Below, piece after piece: positions 41,901 through 48,469 of a DNA stretch of 54,924 nucleotides (its first letter is position 1; every line of letters begins with the position of its first letter). A program made the position numbers and the translations under genes. Location: IMG/VR virus record IMGVR_UViG_3300042402_003477, positions 1 to 54,924 of that record; one strand, given 5' to 3'. Under the pieces are notes generated by a model. That model saw only the letters and a list, made by a program, of their open reading frames with translations, was not told the origin of the DNA and searched no databases. The stretch comes from a virus.

Positions 41901-42461
41901 AATCTTACCTCGGGAACAGTCCCTGATGCTCGGATCTCTGGTGCATACACTGGAATTACTGCAATCAATGGATCCGGGATAGGCGGAACCAGTGGAGACT
42001 GGTGGACAAAGATACCTCTCATCTCTGGTGGAGGCGTGCTGGAGATTGGGAGATACATTGATTTTCATAGTGCCGCTGCTGGAACCACAGACTTTGATGT
42101 AAGAATAGAATGTACTGGAAGTAATGCCATTACTTTTGGCACATCAACAGCGGTAACAGCAGGTACATTTACAGCATCCTCTGATATAAAACTGAAGAAA
42201 AATATCAAAACTCTTACTAATTCATTAGAAAAGGTATTAAGTCTTCGTGGTGTTGAATATGATCGTATAGATATAGAAGGTCATCATATTGGTGTAGTTG
42301 CTCAAGAAGTAGAACAAATTATTCCTGAAGTTGTTTCAGAAAGCAATGGGACCAAATCTGTTGCTTATGCAAACTTAGTTGCAGTTTTAATTGAAGCAAT
42401 TAAAGAGCAACAAGAGCAAATAAATAATCTCGAACATCAATTAATTGAATTGAAAAAATGA
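38928..42461 (+). CDS. Collagen-like tail fibre with S74 chaperone end (1177 aa)
   Basis: The N-terminus ADPKLKFKRSSVPGKIPNETQVPLGEIAINTYDG is the usual attachment head. Residues about 125-300 are collagen-like Gly-Thr-Thr and Gly-Ile-Gln triplets. The middle has fibre modules with LNADLLDGLHGSSFLRSD and LNASNISSGTIGDAYLP, and a knob-like block ending TLLHSGNVSSY. The C-terminal S74 domain reads SDIKLKKNIKTLTNSLEKVLSLRGVEY, GVVAQEVEQIIPEVV and LVAVLIEAIKEQQEQ. A host-binding fibre whose last domain is probably cleaved off after folding. The DNA for about residues 620-1040 is much richer in G+C than the rest. Confidence 0.88.
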   Translation: MADPKLKFKRSSVPGKIPNETQVPLGEIAINTYDGKVFASKNVGVGTTVFVVNPWSVGTGTDSYDTYFTNGNVGIGTTDPTTKLTVQGDVRITGGIYDSNNNIGSNGSVLTSTGAGVSWISGSSGVQGLQGIQGIQGPQGIQGRQGIQGTTGTTGTTGSQGVQGITGDQGSQGIQGTTGTTGTTGSQGVQGRQGIQGTTGSTGTTGSQGVQGTTGTGTQGIQGTTGSTGTTGSTGSTGSQGIQGTTGTGTQGIQGTTGTTGTTGTTGSQGIQGITGTQGTTGTQGIQGRQGIQGPGGLTTTNADTLDSLDSSQFLRTDAADTASGFLTLSGGANVSRPTSSWTTLYYGIVDLGAFYTSGSFRTTLVSNGYRNSSNQWTSLSAGGNTGASQIDLSPDGNIYFYGDSSKSNGSSSNPTLRMTLSPTGTLTLGSCSANTLISTVATGTAPLTVSSTTVVTNLNADLLDGLHGSSFLRSDNSNDTATGSIRTSGGVIEAGRTSGSIALSANDGYGNANVAFNHYAGVPDTTGSSGRIVCDVDSSTARFSFGLKNSTTSGAAVGLTEVMSMSESGVSIPGTLSVTGTLSGALSGNASTATTLQTTRTIWGQSFNGSGNVTGALSGATTISASSDISLGGELNFTTAGAKYVDFYTDNDAGTLSAVAFRLVNNASNSFHNGIVMQRGGAVSLYHNNSLKLATSASGTDVTGTLTAATFSGALLAASGSITTPGVASSGDTNTGLWWESADKLTVVAGGARAAYFNATEQINYGAIYITTADDVAADATTTTRDSGALYFRGKYWNGSTSANADWRIYNDMDGTGPNGVLRFTWLGTSKVAFDETGLVSATTFSGSGASLTSLNASNISSGTIGDAYLPATISSDITGNAATSTSTTTPTFVGDAVTRDDITTRIDTGFYETSTGTTAEGWPTNSGGYHHLISATHSNNSNYFALQIASRFDTQELYFRNTSGSGTQAWSTLLHSGNVSSYLTSLNASNLTSGTVPDARISGAYTGITAINGSGIGGTSGDWWTKIPLISGGGVLEIGRYIDFHSAAAGTTDFDVRIECTGSNAITFGTSTAVTAGTFTASSDIKLKKNIKTLTNSLEKVLSLRGVEYDRIDIEGHHIGVVAQEVEQIIPEVVSESNGTKSVAYANLVAVLIEAIKEQQEQINNLEHQLIELKK
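39300..39820 (+). repeat. Collagen-like repeat tract in the second fibre
   Basis: Repeats of GGAACTACA and CAAGGAATT encode GTTGTTGSQGIQG-type triplets. Unlike the first fibre, Thr often replaces Gln. Open frames on the other strand are by-products of the repeat. Confidence 0.95.
40790..42050 (+). other. G+C-rich island in the receptor-binding part of the fibre
   Basis: Hand counts of 60-base lines: 37 G/C at 41101-41160, against 25 at 40321-40380 and 21 at 26701-26760. Codons such as GGC, GCC, CGG and CTC are common here and rare around it. It covers the fibre modules just before the S74 domain. The reading frame is intact. Confidence 0.85.
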
Positions 42462-42664
42462 CAGAACAACAAAATCACTTAAAAAGTATCATTGAACAGC
42501 AAAAGACTTTGATTTCAGAAATTAATGAACTGAACTCAACTCTTGCTATAAAAAAGGAAAATTTTACTAAACTTCAAGGAATTGTAGAATATCTAACTTC
42601 ACTTGGAGTTACTTTGGATGATAAAGTAGAAGAAACTCCTGAAGAGACTTTATTGGAGAATTGA
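42458..42664 (+). CDS. Short coiled-coil fibre partner (68 aa)
   Basis: A helical protein (LKSIIEQQKTLISEINELNSTLAIKKENF) with a short acidic tail (DDKVEETPEETLLEN). It overlaps the fibre stop by ATGA. It resembles in size and position the coiled-coil gene after the fibre at 36756. Cyanophages commonly carry such a gene at this place as I recall. A fibre assembly role is inferred. Confidence 0.72.
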   Translation: MTEQQNHLKSIIEQQKTLISEINELNSTLAIKKENFTKLQGIVEYLTSLGVTLDDKVEETPEETLLEN

Positions 42665-42670
42665 TATTTT

Positions 42671-43300
42671 ATGGCAGTTCTTGGTGCTACTTCACTTACT
42701 GGATGTACTTCTATACCATCTTTCATTGGATCTGGATCCAAGATGGTTTTTAGAATGGCAACTACTCCCGTCAGTTGGACTAAAGATACCACTGTAAATG
42801 AAGGATCTCTTCGTGTTGTAAATGGTTCTGCTTCTCCTGGAGGAAGTATAACTTGGTCTCAATGTTTTGCCACTAGACCTTTTGGTGGTGCAATCGGACA
42901 AGCAGCTGATGGATGTTCTGTTCAACCTGCCACTGTAACAGTAACAATGACACAATCTTCAGCTACAGCAACACAAACTGGTCTTACTGCATTACAAGAA
43001 TCACAAATAAATGGACATCAGCATGTGTGCAACATGAACCCAGGAAATCTTTCATTTGGTCCAGGAACTGGAGTTCTCTATGCTGCTAGAGTTCTGATTC
43101 AATGGCAATCTACAGGTCCATCACCTGCTGGAGGAGGTCAACACAGGCACGCAGTAGTTAGTCAGCACACACACCCATTTCCAGCAAATTCTCCTCATAC
43201 TCATACAATTTCTGGGGACCACGGACATACAGGAAACTTTGGAAGTGTTGATTTTAATTTAACTTATGTTGACATGATTATAGCAAGTAAGGATGCATAA
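42671..43300 (+). CDS. Histidine-rich tip protein, paralogue 1 (209 aa)
   Basis: N-terminus MAVLGATSLTGCTSIPSFIG, then PVSWTKDTTVNEGSLRVVNG, a phage tail-collar-like start also seen in the next two proteins. The C-terminal part is rich in His-x-His pairs (HRHAVVSQHTHPF, SPHTHTISGDHGHTG) and ends FNLTYVDMIIASKD. His-x-His arrays bind iron or zinc along the axis of trimeric tips such as T4 gp12. It is probably the distal receptor-binding tip or a collar protein. Confidence 0.8.
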   Translation: MAVLGATSLTGCTSIPSFIGSGSKMVFRMATTPVSWTKDTTVNEGSLRVVNGSASPGGSITWSQCFATRPFGGAIGQAADGCSVQPATVTVTMTQSSATATQTGLTALQESQINGHQHVCNMNPGNLSFGPGTGVLYAARVLIQWQSTGPSPAGGGQHRHAVVSQHTHPFPANSPHTHTISGDHGHTGNFGSVDFNLTYVDMIIASKDA

Positions 43301-43302
43301 TA

Positions 43303-43986
43303 ATGGCAGTATTAACAGTAGATAGTTTAACAGGTTGTAGTTCAATACCAAGTTTTCTTGGTGGATCTGGAGATACTCCAGCAAATCCATCTATCATGAT
43401 TTTCCATCAAACCAGTGCTCCAACAAATTGGACCAAAAGCACATCCTTTAATAATACTGGATTAAGAGTAATTGGTGGTGCTAATGGTACTGCTTTATCT
43501 TCTGGTGGCACTTTACCATTTACTCAAACTTTTACAAGTAGATCAGTAGGACCATTTACTACCGGATCATCCCCCATAATAGATACTCAAATTACTCAAG
43601 CAACTGTTTCATTTTCTCCTGCTGTAACAGCAGATATGAGTGGATTTCCTGGTGCCACTCAACCAGCAACAGTAGACGGACCCCAAACAGCAATTCATGG
43701 AGCTACCCATAACAATCCAGTAGCAGGACCTGGAACTAACCAAGTATCTACAACTGCCCCATTAGTTACTACTTCTGGTGCTCCAGGTCCTCTTGTTAGT
43801 GGCACAACTTCCGGAGCAACTGCTCATAGTCATCCATTAGCATCCCCCCACACTCACCAAATTCAAGTAACTGCTCATAGCCATAATTCAAATCCAGGGG
43901 CACAGGGAAATCATAGTCATACCTATAGTGGAAGTTATGACTTTACTATCACTTATGTGGATGTCATCATTGCAACCAAAAATTAA
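43303..43986 (+). CDS. Histidine-rich tip protein, paralogue 2 (227 aa)
   Basis: Aligns by eye with its neighbours: VDSLTGCSSIPSFLGG, APTNWTKSTSFNNTGLRVIGG, a C-terminal His-rich tract (HSHPLASPHTHQIQVTAHSHN, HSHTYSG) and DFTITYVDVIIATKN. The central part (VSFSPAVTADMSGFPGATQPATVDGPQ) is the most divergent, as expected for a receptor-contact region. Starts two bases after the first paralogue's stop. Confidence 0.8.
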   Translation: MAVLTVDSLTGCSSIPSFLGGSGDTPANPSIMIFHQTSAPTNWTKSTSFNNTGLRVIGGANGTALSSGGTLPFTQTFTSRSVGPFTTGSSPIIDTQITQATVSFSPAVTADMSGFPGATQPATVDGPQTAIHGATHNNPVAGPGTNQVSTTAPLVTTSGAPGPLVSGTTSGATAHSHPLASPHTHQIQVTAHSHNSNPGAQGNHSHTYSGSYDFTITYVDVIIATKN

Positions 43987-43991
43987 TAAAA

Positions 43992-44606
43992 ATGGCAATA
44001 CTTCAAGGATCTTCTCTAACTAATTGTCTTTACATTCCAGATTTTATTGCCTCTGGAACAGTAATGTTGTTTGAAAGTACTTCTGCTCCTACAAGTTGGA
44101 CTAAAAGTACTACTCATAATGATAAATCATTAAGAATAGTCAATGGAACAATAGCTACTGGAGGATCATCTAGTTTTTCTACTGTTCTATCTCCATCTAG
44201 ATCTTTATCTTCTCCAGGAACTTCTGCAGTTCAAACTGGATATCAAATCACTGCAGAACCTGGAAATATAAGTATTACAACTGTTACACCTCCTGTCACA
44301 TTTACAGGAGCTACTACTGCTGCTGGTAATCATAACCATAATTATACTGGCAATACAGGAGTACAAAGAGGTACAAATACTCCACAAACACCTAGGTCTG
44401 CAGGAAATACTGCTCTTGCAGGTGGTGGTGCAGCAGGTGGTAATGCACAGCATTCCCACACTTTAAGTGGTAATCCCCATACTCATACAATATCCTCACC
44501 TCATAGTCACACTATTACAGAATCTCCGCATTCACATCCAGCAGGATTTACTGCTCAGTCCTTTGCAGTTTATTATAGAGATGTAATTCTTGCCTCCAAG
44601 GATTGA
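43992..44606 (+). CDS. Histidine-rich tip protein, paralogue 3 (204 aa)
   Basis: Shares QGSSLTNCLYIPDFIASG, APTSWTKSTTHNDKSLRIVNG and the C-terminal FAVYYRDVILASKD with paralogues 1 and 2. The His-rich tract is longest here (HSHTLSGNPHTHTISSPHSHTITESPHSHP, given as two overlapping pieces HSHTLSGNPHTHTIS and PHSHTITESPHSHP). Its stop codon overlaps the -35 of the promoter for the oxygenase operon, so transcription of tips and oxygenases is separable. Confidence 0.8.
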   Translation: MAILQGSSLTNCLYIPDFIASGTVMLFESTSAPTSWTKSTTHNDKSLRIVNGTIATGGSSSFSTVLSPSRSLSSPGTSAVQTGYQITAEPGNISITTVTPPVTFTGATTAAGNHNHNYTGNTGVQRGTNTPQTPRSAGNTALAGGGAAGGNAQHSHTLSGNPHTHTISSPHSHTITESPHSHPAGFTAQSFAVYYRDVILASKD

Positions 44607-44631
44607 ATTTCAAACCAAAATATGTTATACT
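44603..44631 (+). promoter_or_regulatory. Sigma70-like promoter of the oxygenase operon
   Basis: TTGAAT (44603-44608), a 17-base spacer and TATACT (44626-44631) lie 20 bases before the ATG at 44652. No TATAAATA box is present. This predicts transcription by unmodified host polymerase, in contrast to the late fibre genes upstream. Confidence 0.65.
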
Positions 44632-44651
44632 TTTAATTATTTTTCAATAAA

Positions 44652-45839
44652 ATGAATTCCAAACTGTTACAGAATAACTACATTGTTATACCCAATTTTA
44701 TTTCTTCATATAGAGCAGTAGAACTTGCAGAAGAATTTAAAAATTATTGCAAAAATAAAAATCTAATTGGTGATCCACAAGCACCTAATTCATATTCAGA
44801 TTATAATTATATTTCATTTCTTGAGATATTAACAGAAAAAACTCAAGAAATTTCTTCAATTTTAGAAGAAACAGTTTTACCTACATATGTTTATTCTAGA
44901 GTTTATTTCAATGGAAGTGTTCTAGAAAGACATAGAGATAGAGATGCTTGTGAAATATCTTTAACTCTTCATCTGAATGGGGATAAACCTTGGCCTATTT
45001 CTATTCAAACTCCATCAGGTGAAGAAAGATCTGTAACTCTAAATCCAGGAGATGCAATGATGTATCTTGGAAAGATTGCAGATCACTGGAGAGATACTTA
45101 TGACGGAGAGTATTATACTCAAGTATTTTTACATTATGTGAGAAGTAGAGGTGATTGTTCTTATGCTTATTTTGATAAACAGAAAGAAAATGACAACAAA
45201 GAGGATGAAAAAATGAACCAAGTTATTGAGAAAAAGGAAGAAAAAATCTCAACTCCTACATTGATAGTTCACCAATCAAGAACTAAATTAGAAGATTATA
45301 TCCATGTGTTTGATAATATTTTACCTAAACATTTTTGTCAAGAAATTTTAGAGGAATATCGGCATTGTAATGAATGGTCTCCTGCTCTTGTTGGTGGTGG
45401 AATTGAATATAGAGATTCCAGAAATTGTGATCAAATTTTAACTTCAGATCATAACAGTATTTCTAGAAATGAAGAAATTCGAAGATCTATTGATGAGAGA
45501 ATTCATAAATGTATAGCAGAAGCAATGGAATTGTATAGAGAAAAACACCCATTGTTTAATATTGATATTGATACAGGATATCAACTTTTAAGATATCAAG
45601 AAGGTCAATTCTATGTCCAACATACAGATTCATTTAAAGCAGAACAAAGATCAGTATCTTGTTCTATTCAACTGAATGAAGATTATGAAGGTGGGGAATT
45701 TGCTTTCTTTAATAGAGAAATTATGATGAGAACTGGTGTTGGATCTGTGATTATGTTCCCATCAAACTTTATGTACCCTCATGAAGTAATGCCAGTACAA
45801 AAAGGAACTAGATATTCAATTATTACTTGGTTGGTATGA
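44652..45839 (+). CDS. Two-domain 2OG-Fe(II) oxygenase (395 aa)
   Basis: Two oxygenase-like domains are joined by a charged linker (about 180-205, KENDNKEDEKMNQ). The first has a His-Arg-Asp pair (ERHRDRDACEISLTLHL) and a distal His (ADHWRD), an incomplete-looking but plausible metal triad. The second has the canonical prolyl-4-hydroxylase-like set: HTDSF (His-x-Asp), SIQLNEDYEGGEFAFF, distal YPHEV and basic RYSIITWLV for 2-oxoglutarate. It should hydroxylate a protein or small molecule using Fe(II), oxygen and 2-oxoglutarate. Stop overlaps the next oxygenase start. Confidence 0.85.
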   Translation: MNSKLLQNNYIVIPNFISSYRAVELAEEFKNYCKNKNLIGDPQAPNSYSDYNYISFLEILTEKTQEISSILEETVLPTYVYSRVYFNGSVLERHRDRDACEISLTLHLNGDKPWPISIQTPSGEERSVTLNPGDAMMYLGKIADHWRDTYDGEYYTQVFLHYVRSRGDCSYAYFDKQKENDNKEDEKMNQVIEKKEEKISTPTLIVHQSRTKLEDYIHVFDNILPKHFCQEILEEYRHCNEWSPALVGGGIEYRDSRNCDQILTSDHNSISRNEEIRRSIDERIHKCIAEAMELYREKHPLFNIDIDTGYQLLRYQEGQFYVQHTDSFKAEQRSVSCSIQLNEDYEGGEFAFFNREIMMRTGVGSVIMFPSNFMYPHEVMPVQKGTRYSIITWLV

Positions 45840-46525
45840 AGCAATATTATGTGAGAAGAGTATTGGATCATGAGCAATTAAAAGTAGTTCATGATATAAT
45901 TAATGAGTCAAATCAACATAATTTTTGGAATGATGGTTTGTATAGTGGTGGTGGAACTAAAAGTGTTAAAAGTAATGTAGAATTAAATAACCCACAGTTT
46001 TCTCAAACAATTAATGACATGATTATGTCATCTTTGGATGGTGATAAAGGGTTCCATAATTTCACTTCCCCAAGTAATACAAATTTAAATATTATTTCCA
46101 AAACAGTTTCTGGTGGATACTATAATCCACACTTTGATAATTGGAATAATGGTGACTATAGCACTACTGTATTTTTGAATGACCCATCTGAATATGATGG
46201 TGGTGAATTATGCCTATATATTGGTGGAGAGGATGAAGAAAAGATTAAACTTGATGCTGGATGGGCAGTTACTTATTCAACTGGAACCATTCACAGAGTT
46301 AATAAGGTGGTAAGGGGAACTAGATATGTTTCTGTATTTTGGACAAAATCTTTAATCTCTGATCCCTTTATTAGGTTTATACATGGAGAGTTAGGTAATA
46401 TTCAAGATAAGTTACCTATAAATGAGCATTCAGTTCATTTATCAACTTGTATTAGTGCCTTAAATGATCCTTATTTTCTTTTAAATAATTTGAAAACACA
46501 AATACTTCGTAGATATGCATCTTGA
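45836..46525 (+). CDS. 2OG-Fe(II) oxygenase, PKHD/PiuC-like (229 aa)
   Basis: The start is taken as ATG 45836, which overlaps the preceding stop (ATGA); a TTG three codons earlier is less likely. Motifs are a His-Phe-Asp iron pair in NPHFDNW, STTVFLNDPSEYDGGELCLY, the distal His in GTIHRVNKV and Arg in GTRYVSVFWTKS. The C-terminal 50 residues are helical, as in PKHD-type hydroxylases. It forms a co-translated set with the two-domain oxygenase, giving three oxygenase domains in a row. Confidence 0.87.
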   Translation: MKQYYVRRVLDHEQLKVVHDIINESNQHNFWNDGLYSGGGTKSVKSNVELNNPQFSQTINDMIMSSLDGDKGFHNFTSPSNTNLNIISKTVSGGYYNPHFDNWNNGDYSTTVFLNDPSEYDGGELCLYIGGEDEEKIKLDAGWAVTYSTGTIHRVNKVVRGTRYVSVFWTKSLISDPFIRFIHGELGNIQDKLPINEHSVHLSTCISALNDPYFLLNNLKTQILRRYAS

Positions 46526-46541
46526 ATAGGAGAAAAGAATT

Positions 46542-46922
46542 ATGCATCAAATGAAACCAGGGGACTTTTGCCCCTTAATTAAGAAGAAGTGTATTGGTCT
46601 TAAGTGCAGTTGGTACACTCAAGTAAGAGGAATGAATCCAAATACGGGAGAAATGGTTGATAACTGGGGATGTGCTGTAACTTGGTTGCCAATGCTTCAG
46701 ATTGAAACATCTCAACAGGCAAGACAAGCAGGTGCTGCAGTTGAATCTTTCAGAAATGAAGTTGTGAGATCTAATGCACAAAATCAACAACTTTATCTTG
46801 ATTATATTGAGGAACAAAAGAAAACTTCTGGAGTTCTTCCCGCAAGTGTAACTCCATTAGAAACCCCAATAAATATGATTACCCCTGGAGAAGAAGAGGA
46901 GCAAAGTAATGACTGTGAATAG
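46542..46922 (+). CDS. Conserved Cys-containing cyanophage protein (126 aa)
   Basis: The N-terminal 45 residues hold four Cys (PGDFCPLIKKKCIGLKCSWYTQV and NWGCAVTWLP) that could bind a metal or FeS centre. The rest is helical, then Pro/Glu-rich. I recall similar proteins in many cyanophages and some marine bacteria; function unknown. AGGAG precedes the ATG. It lies downstream of the oxygenase set in the same apparent operon. Confidence 0.75.
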   Translation: MHQMKPGDFCPLIKKKCIGLKCSWYTQVRGMNPNTGEMVDNWGCAVTWLPMLQIETSQQARQAGAAVESFRNEVVRSNAQNQQLYLDYIEEQKKTSGVLPASVTPLETPINMITPGEEEEQSNDCE

Positions 46923-47433
46923 AATGGCTTATTTTCCTGGAGATAAAAGTCTTATGGTTGGAGAAGAAACTATTTTTGATGTTGAAATAGATTGGATCCC
47001 TGATAATATTCATTGCGTTCAATGGTATGGTGAAGAGTATGGTGGAGAATTAGAATTTAAACCTGAAGGTGGTCCATTTGGTCCAAAACCATTTAATGAA
47101 AGATTTACTGAACTGGGTCAATGGCAAGGGATAGTAGATATTTTTTATGAAGAAAAGCAAAGAAGAATTGATGCTGATATTGCTGCAGCAGAGGCAGCAG
47201 AAGCAGCAAGAGATTATTGGGCAGAACTGAGAGCAATTAGGGATGAACTTCTTTTGAGATGTGATTGGACCCAACTTTCAGATGTTTCTTTAACAGAAGA
47301 ACAGAAAACTGCATGGTCTGTTTATAGACAACAACTCAGAGATCTTCCTGATGTTATCACAGATCCAAAACCAATGGTTGTTGCTTTTTATAATGGAGAA
47401 ATCCATCCAGATTGGCCTGTTAAACCACAATAA
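46909..47433 (+). CDS. Tail-assembly-chaperone-like protein (174 aa)
   Basis: The C-terminal part ELRAIRDELLLRCDWTQLSDV...EEQKTAWSVYRQQLRDLPDV matches the phage tail/fibre assembly chaperone pattern (short helix, Cys-Asp-Trp-Thr-Gln-Leu, then YRQxLRDLP). The N-terminal part (ETIFDVEIDWIPDNIHCVQWYG) is the usual small beta domain preceding it. Such proteins help fold or attach tail fibres, fitting the adhesion region upstream. GAGGAG is six bases before ATG 46909, which overlaps the previous gene; ATG 46924 is the alternative. Confidence 0.8.
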   Translation: MTVNRMAYFPGDKSLMVGEETIFDVEIDWIPDNIHCVQWYGEEYGGELEFKPEGGPFGPKPFNERFTELGQWQGIVDIFYEEKQRRIDADIAAAEAAEAARDYWAELRAIRDELLLRCDWTQLSDVSLTEEQKTAWSVYRQQLRDLPDVITDPKPMVVAFYNGEIHPDWPVKPQ

Positions 47434-47449
47434 TACATAGGAGAAAATT

Positions 47450-47866
47450 ATGAGAATTGGTAATTATGAAATTAAACCTGGAGTAGATCTTAGTGGAGTT
47501 GATTTAAGTCATCAAGATCTACAATATGTAAATCTTCAAGGTGCAAATTTGCAAAATGCAAATCTTGAAGGATGTAATCTAAAAGGTTCTAATTTAAGAT
47601 ATGCTAAATTAGAAAATGCTAATCTTGTAAATGCAAATCTTGATAAGACTGATTTAGAAGGTGCAAATCTACAAAATGCTAGACTTGAGAATGCTTCATT
47701 TAAAGGTATGATGTCTTCTCATGAAACTAACTTCTTGGGAACAGTATTTGATCCTAATACCTCTTCTTCTACAAATCATAATACTAGAGATTTAGAACTG
47801 GAAGTTCAGGAACTCAGGAAGTATAAAGAGTTATATGAAGAAATTAAGTCTAAAATGATCCTTTAA
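47450..47866 (+). CDS. Pentapeptide-repeat protein (138 aa)
   Basis: Residues about 10-85 are pentapeptide repeats A(D/N)Lxx (VDLSGVDLSHQDLQ, LQGANLQNANLEGCNLKGSN, LEGANLQNARLENASF), which form a right-handed square beta-helix. A C-terminal charged helix (ELEVQELRKYKELYEEIKSK) follows. Some family members mimic DNA and protect gyrase; the role in phage is unknown. AGGAG lies close upstream. Last gene of the oxygenase unit. Confidence 0.85.
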   Translation: MRIGNYEIKPGVDLSGVDLSHQDLQYVNLQGANLQNANLEGCNLKGSNLRYAKLENANLVNANLDKTDLEGANLQNARLENASFKGMMSSHETNFLGTVFDPNTSSSTNHNTRDLELEVQELRKYKELYEEIKSKMIL

Positions 47867-47935
47867 TACTTAAAGATACAACTAATCTTGAAACCTGACA
47901 GAGTGATCCTACTCATGATTTCACTTCTTGTCAAC

Positions 47936-47969
47936 TTGACATTTTGATGCAGTGCTTATAGTATAAATA
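47936..47969 (+). promoter_or_regulatory. Overlapping early (sigma70) and late promoters
   Basis: TTGACA (47936-47941), a 17-base spacer and TAGTAT (47959-47964) form a sigma70-like promoter. TATAAATA (47962-47969), a perfect late box, overlaps the -10. The gene starts at 47987. Confidence 0.65.
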
Positions 47970-47986
47970 ACTAAAAACTAGAAGTT

Positions 47987-48388
47987 ATGACAGTAGAATC
48001 TCCACAAATTGATATTAAATGGACTATTACAGACTTGGAACGTAAAACTTCCGATGGATATGTCTATAGAGCATTTTGGAAAATTATTGCTACATATGAA
48101 AATACTGAAACAGGAATTCATGGATCCGTTGAATTTCCCAGAACAGCAGATTTTATTCCATTTGAAGATTTGACTGAAGATATAATAGTCTCTTGGACTA
48201 AAAATCAATTAGGACCTAGATCTGTAAATAGTTTAGAAGAAACAGTCGTTCATGAATTAGAACTTAAAATTTCTCCTATTACTTTTTCTACAGGACTTCC
48301 TTGGGCAACTCCAGTAGATGAAGAAACTCCAGTAATTGAAGAAACTGTTGAAGAAACTGTTGAAGAAACTGTTGAAGAAACTCCATAA
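47987..48388 (+). CDS. Conserved cyanophage protein with Glu-Thr-Val repeat tail (133 aa)
   Basis: A beta-rich N-terminal domain (IDIKWTITDLERKTSDGYVYRAFWKIIATYE) and GSVEFPRTADFIPFEDLTEDIIVSWTKNQLG, a pattern I recall in many cyanophage proteins of unknown function. The C-terminal tail has ETVE repeated three to four times, from tandem 12-base units, and probably varies in length between strains. The overlapping early and late promoters suggest expression throughout infection. Confidence 0.75.
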   Translation: MTVESPQIDIKWTITDLERKTSDGYVYRAFWKIIATYENTETGIHGSVEFPRTADFIPFEDLTEDIIVSWTKNQLGPRSVNSLEETVVHELELKISPITFSTGLPWATPVDEETPVIEETVEETVEETVEETP

Positions 48389-48412
48389 GACAGTTGACAT
48401 AGTGGCACAGTA

Positions 48413-48435
48413 GGGGGTCTTTGGACCCCTTTTTT
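48413..48435 (+). terminator. Intrinsic terminator
   Basis: GGGGTC (48414-48419) and GACCCC (48424-48429) with loop TTTG and six T residues. Strong stem. It separates the previous gene from the protease/VWA gene. Confidence 0.92.
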
Positions 48436-48439
48436 CTGT

Positions 48440-48445
48440 TATGAT
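48440..48445 (+). promoter_or_regulatory. -10 element TATGAT with ACGGAGT box
   Basis: TATGAT follows the terminator T run by four bases and is followed by GAACGGAGT. The same arrangement, TATGAT then TACGGAGT, stands at 51494 before the CobS-like gene. No clear -35. Confidence 0.5.
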
Positions 48446-48469
48446 GAACGGAGTTCAAAAGCACACCAG

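Noticed and set aside
32096-46525. Classical collagen prolyl hydroxylation of the fibres by the 2OG oxygenases
   Set aside because: The triplets have Gln or Thr where hydroxyproline would be and proline is rare in the tracts; the adjacency is noted, but this simple model does not fit.
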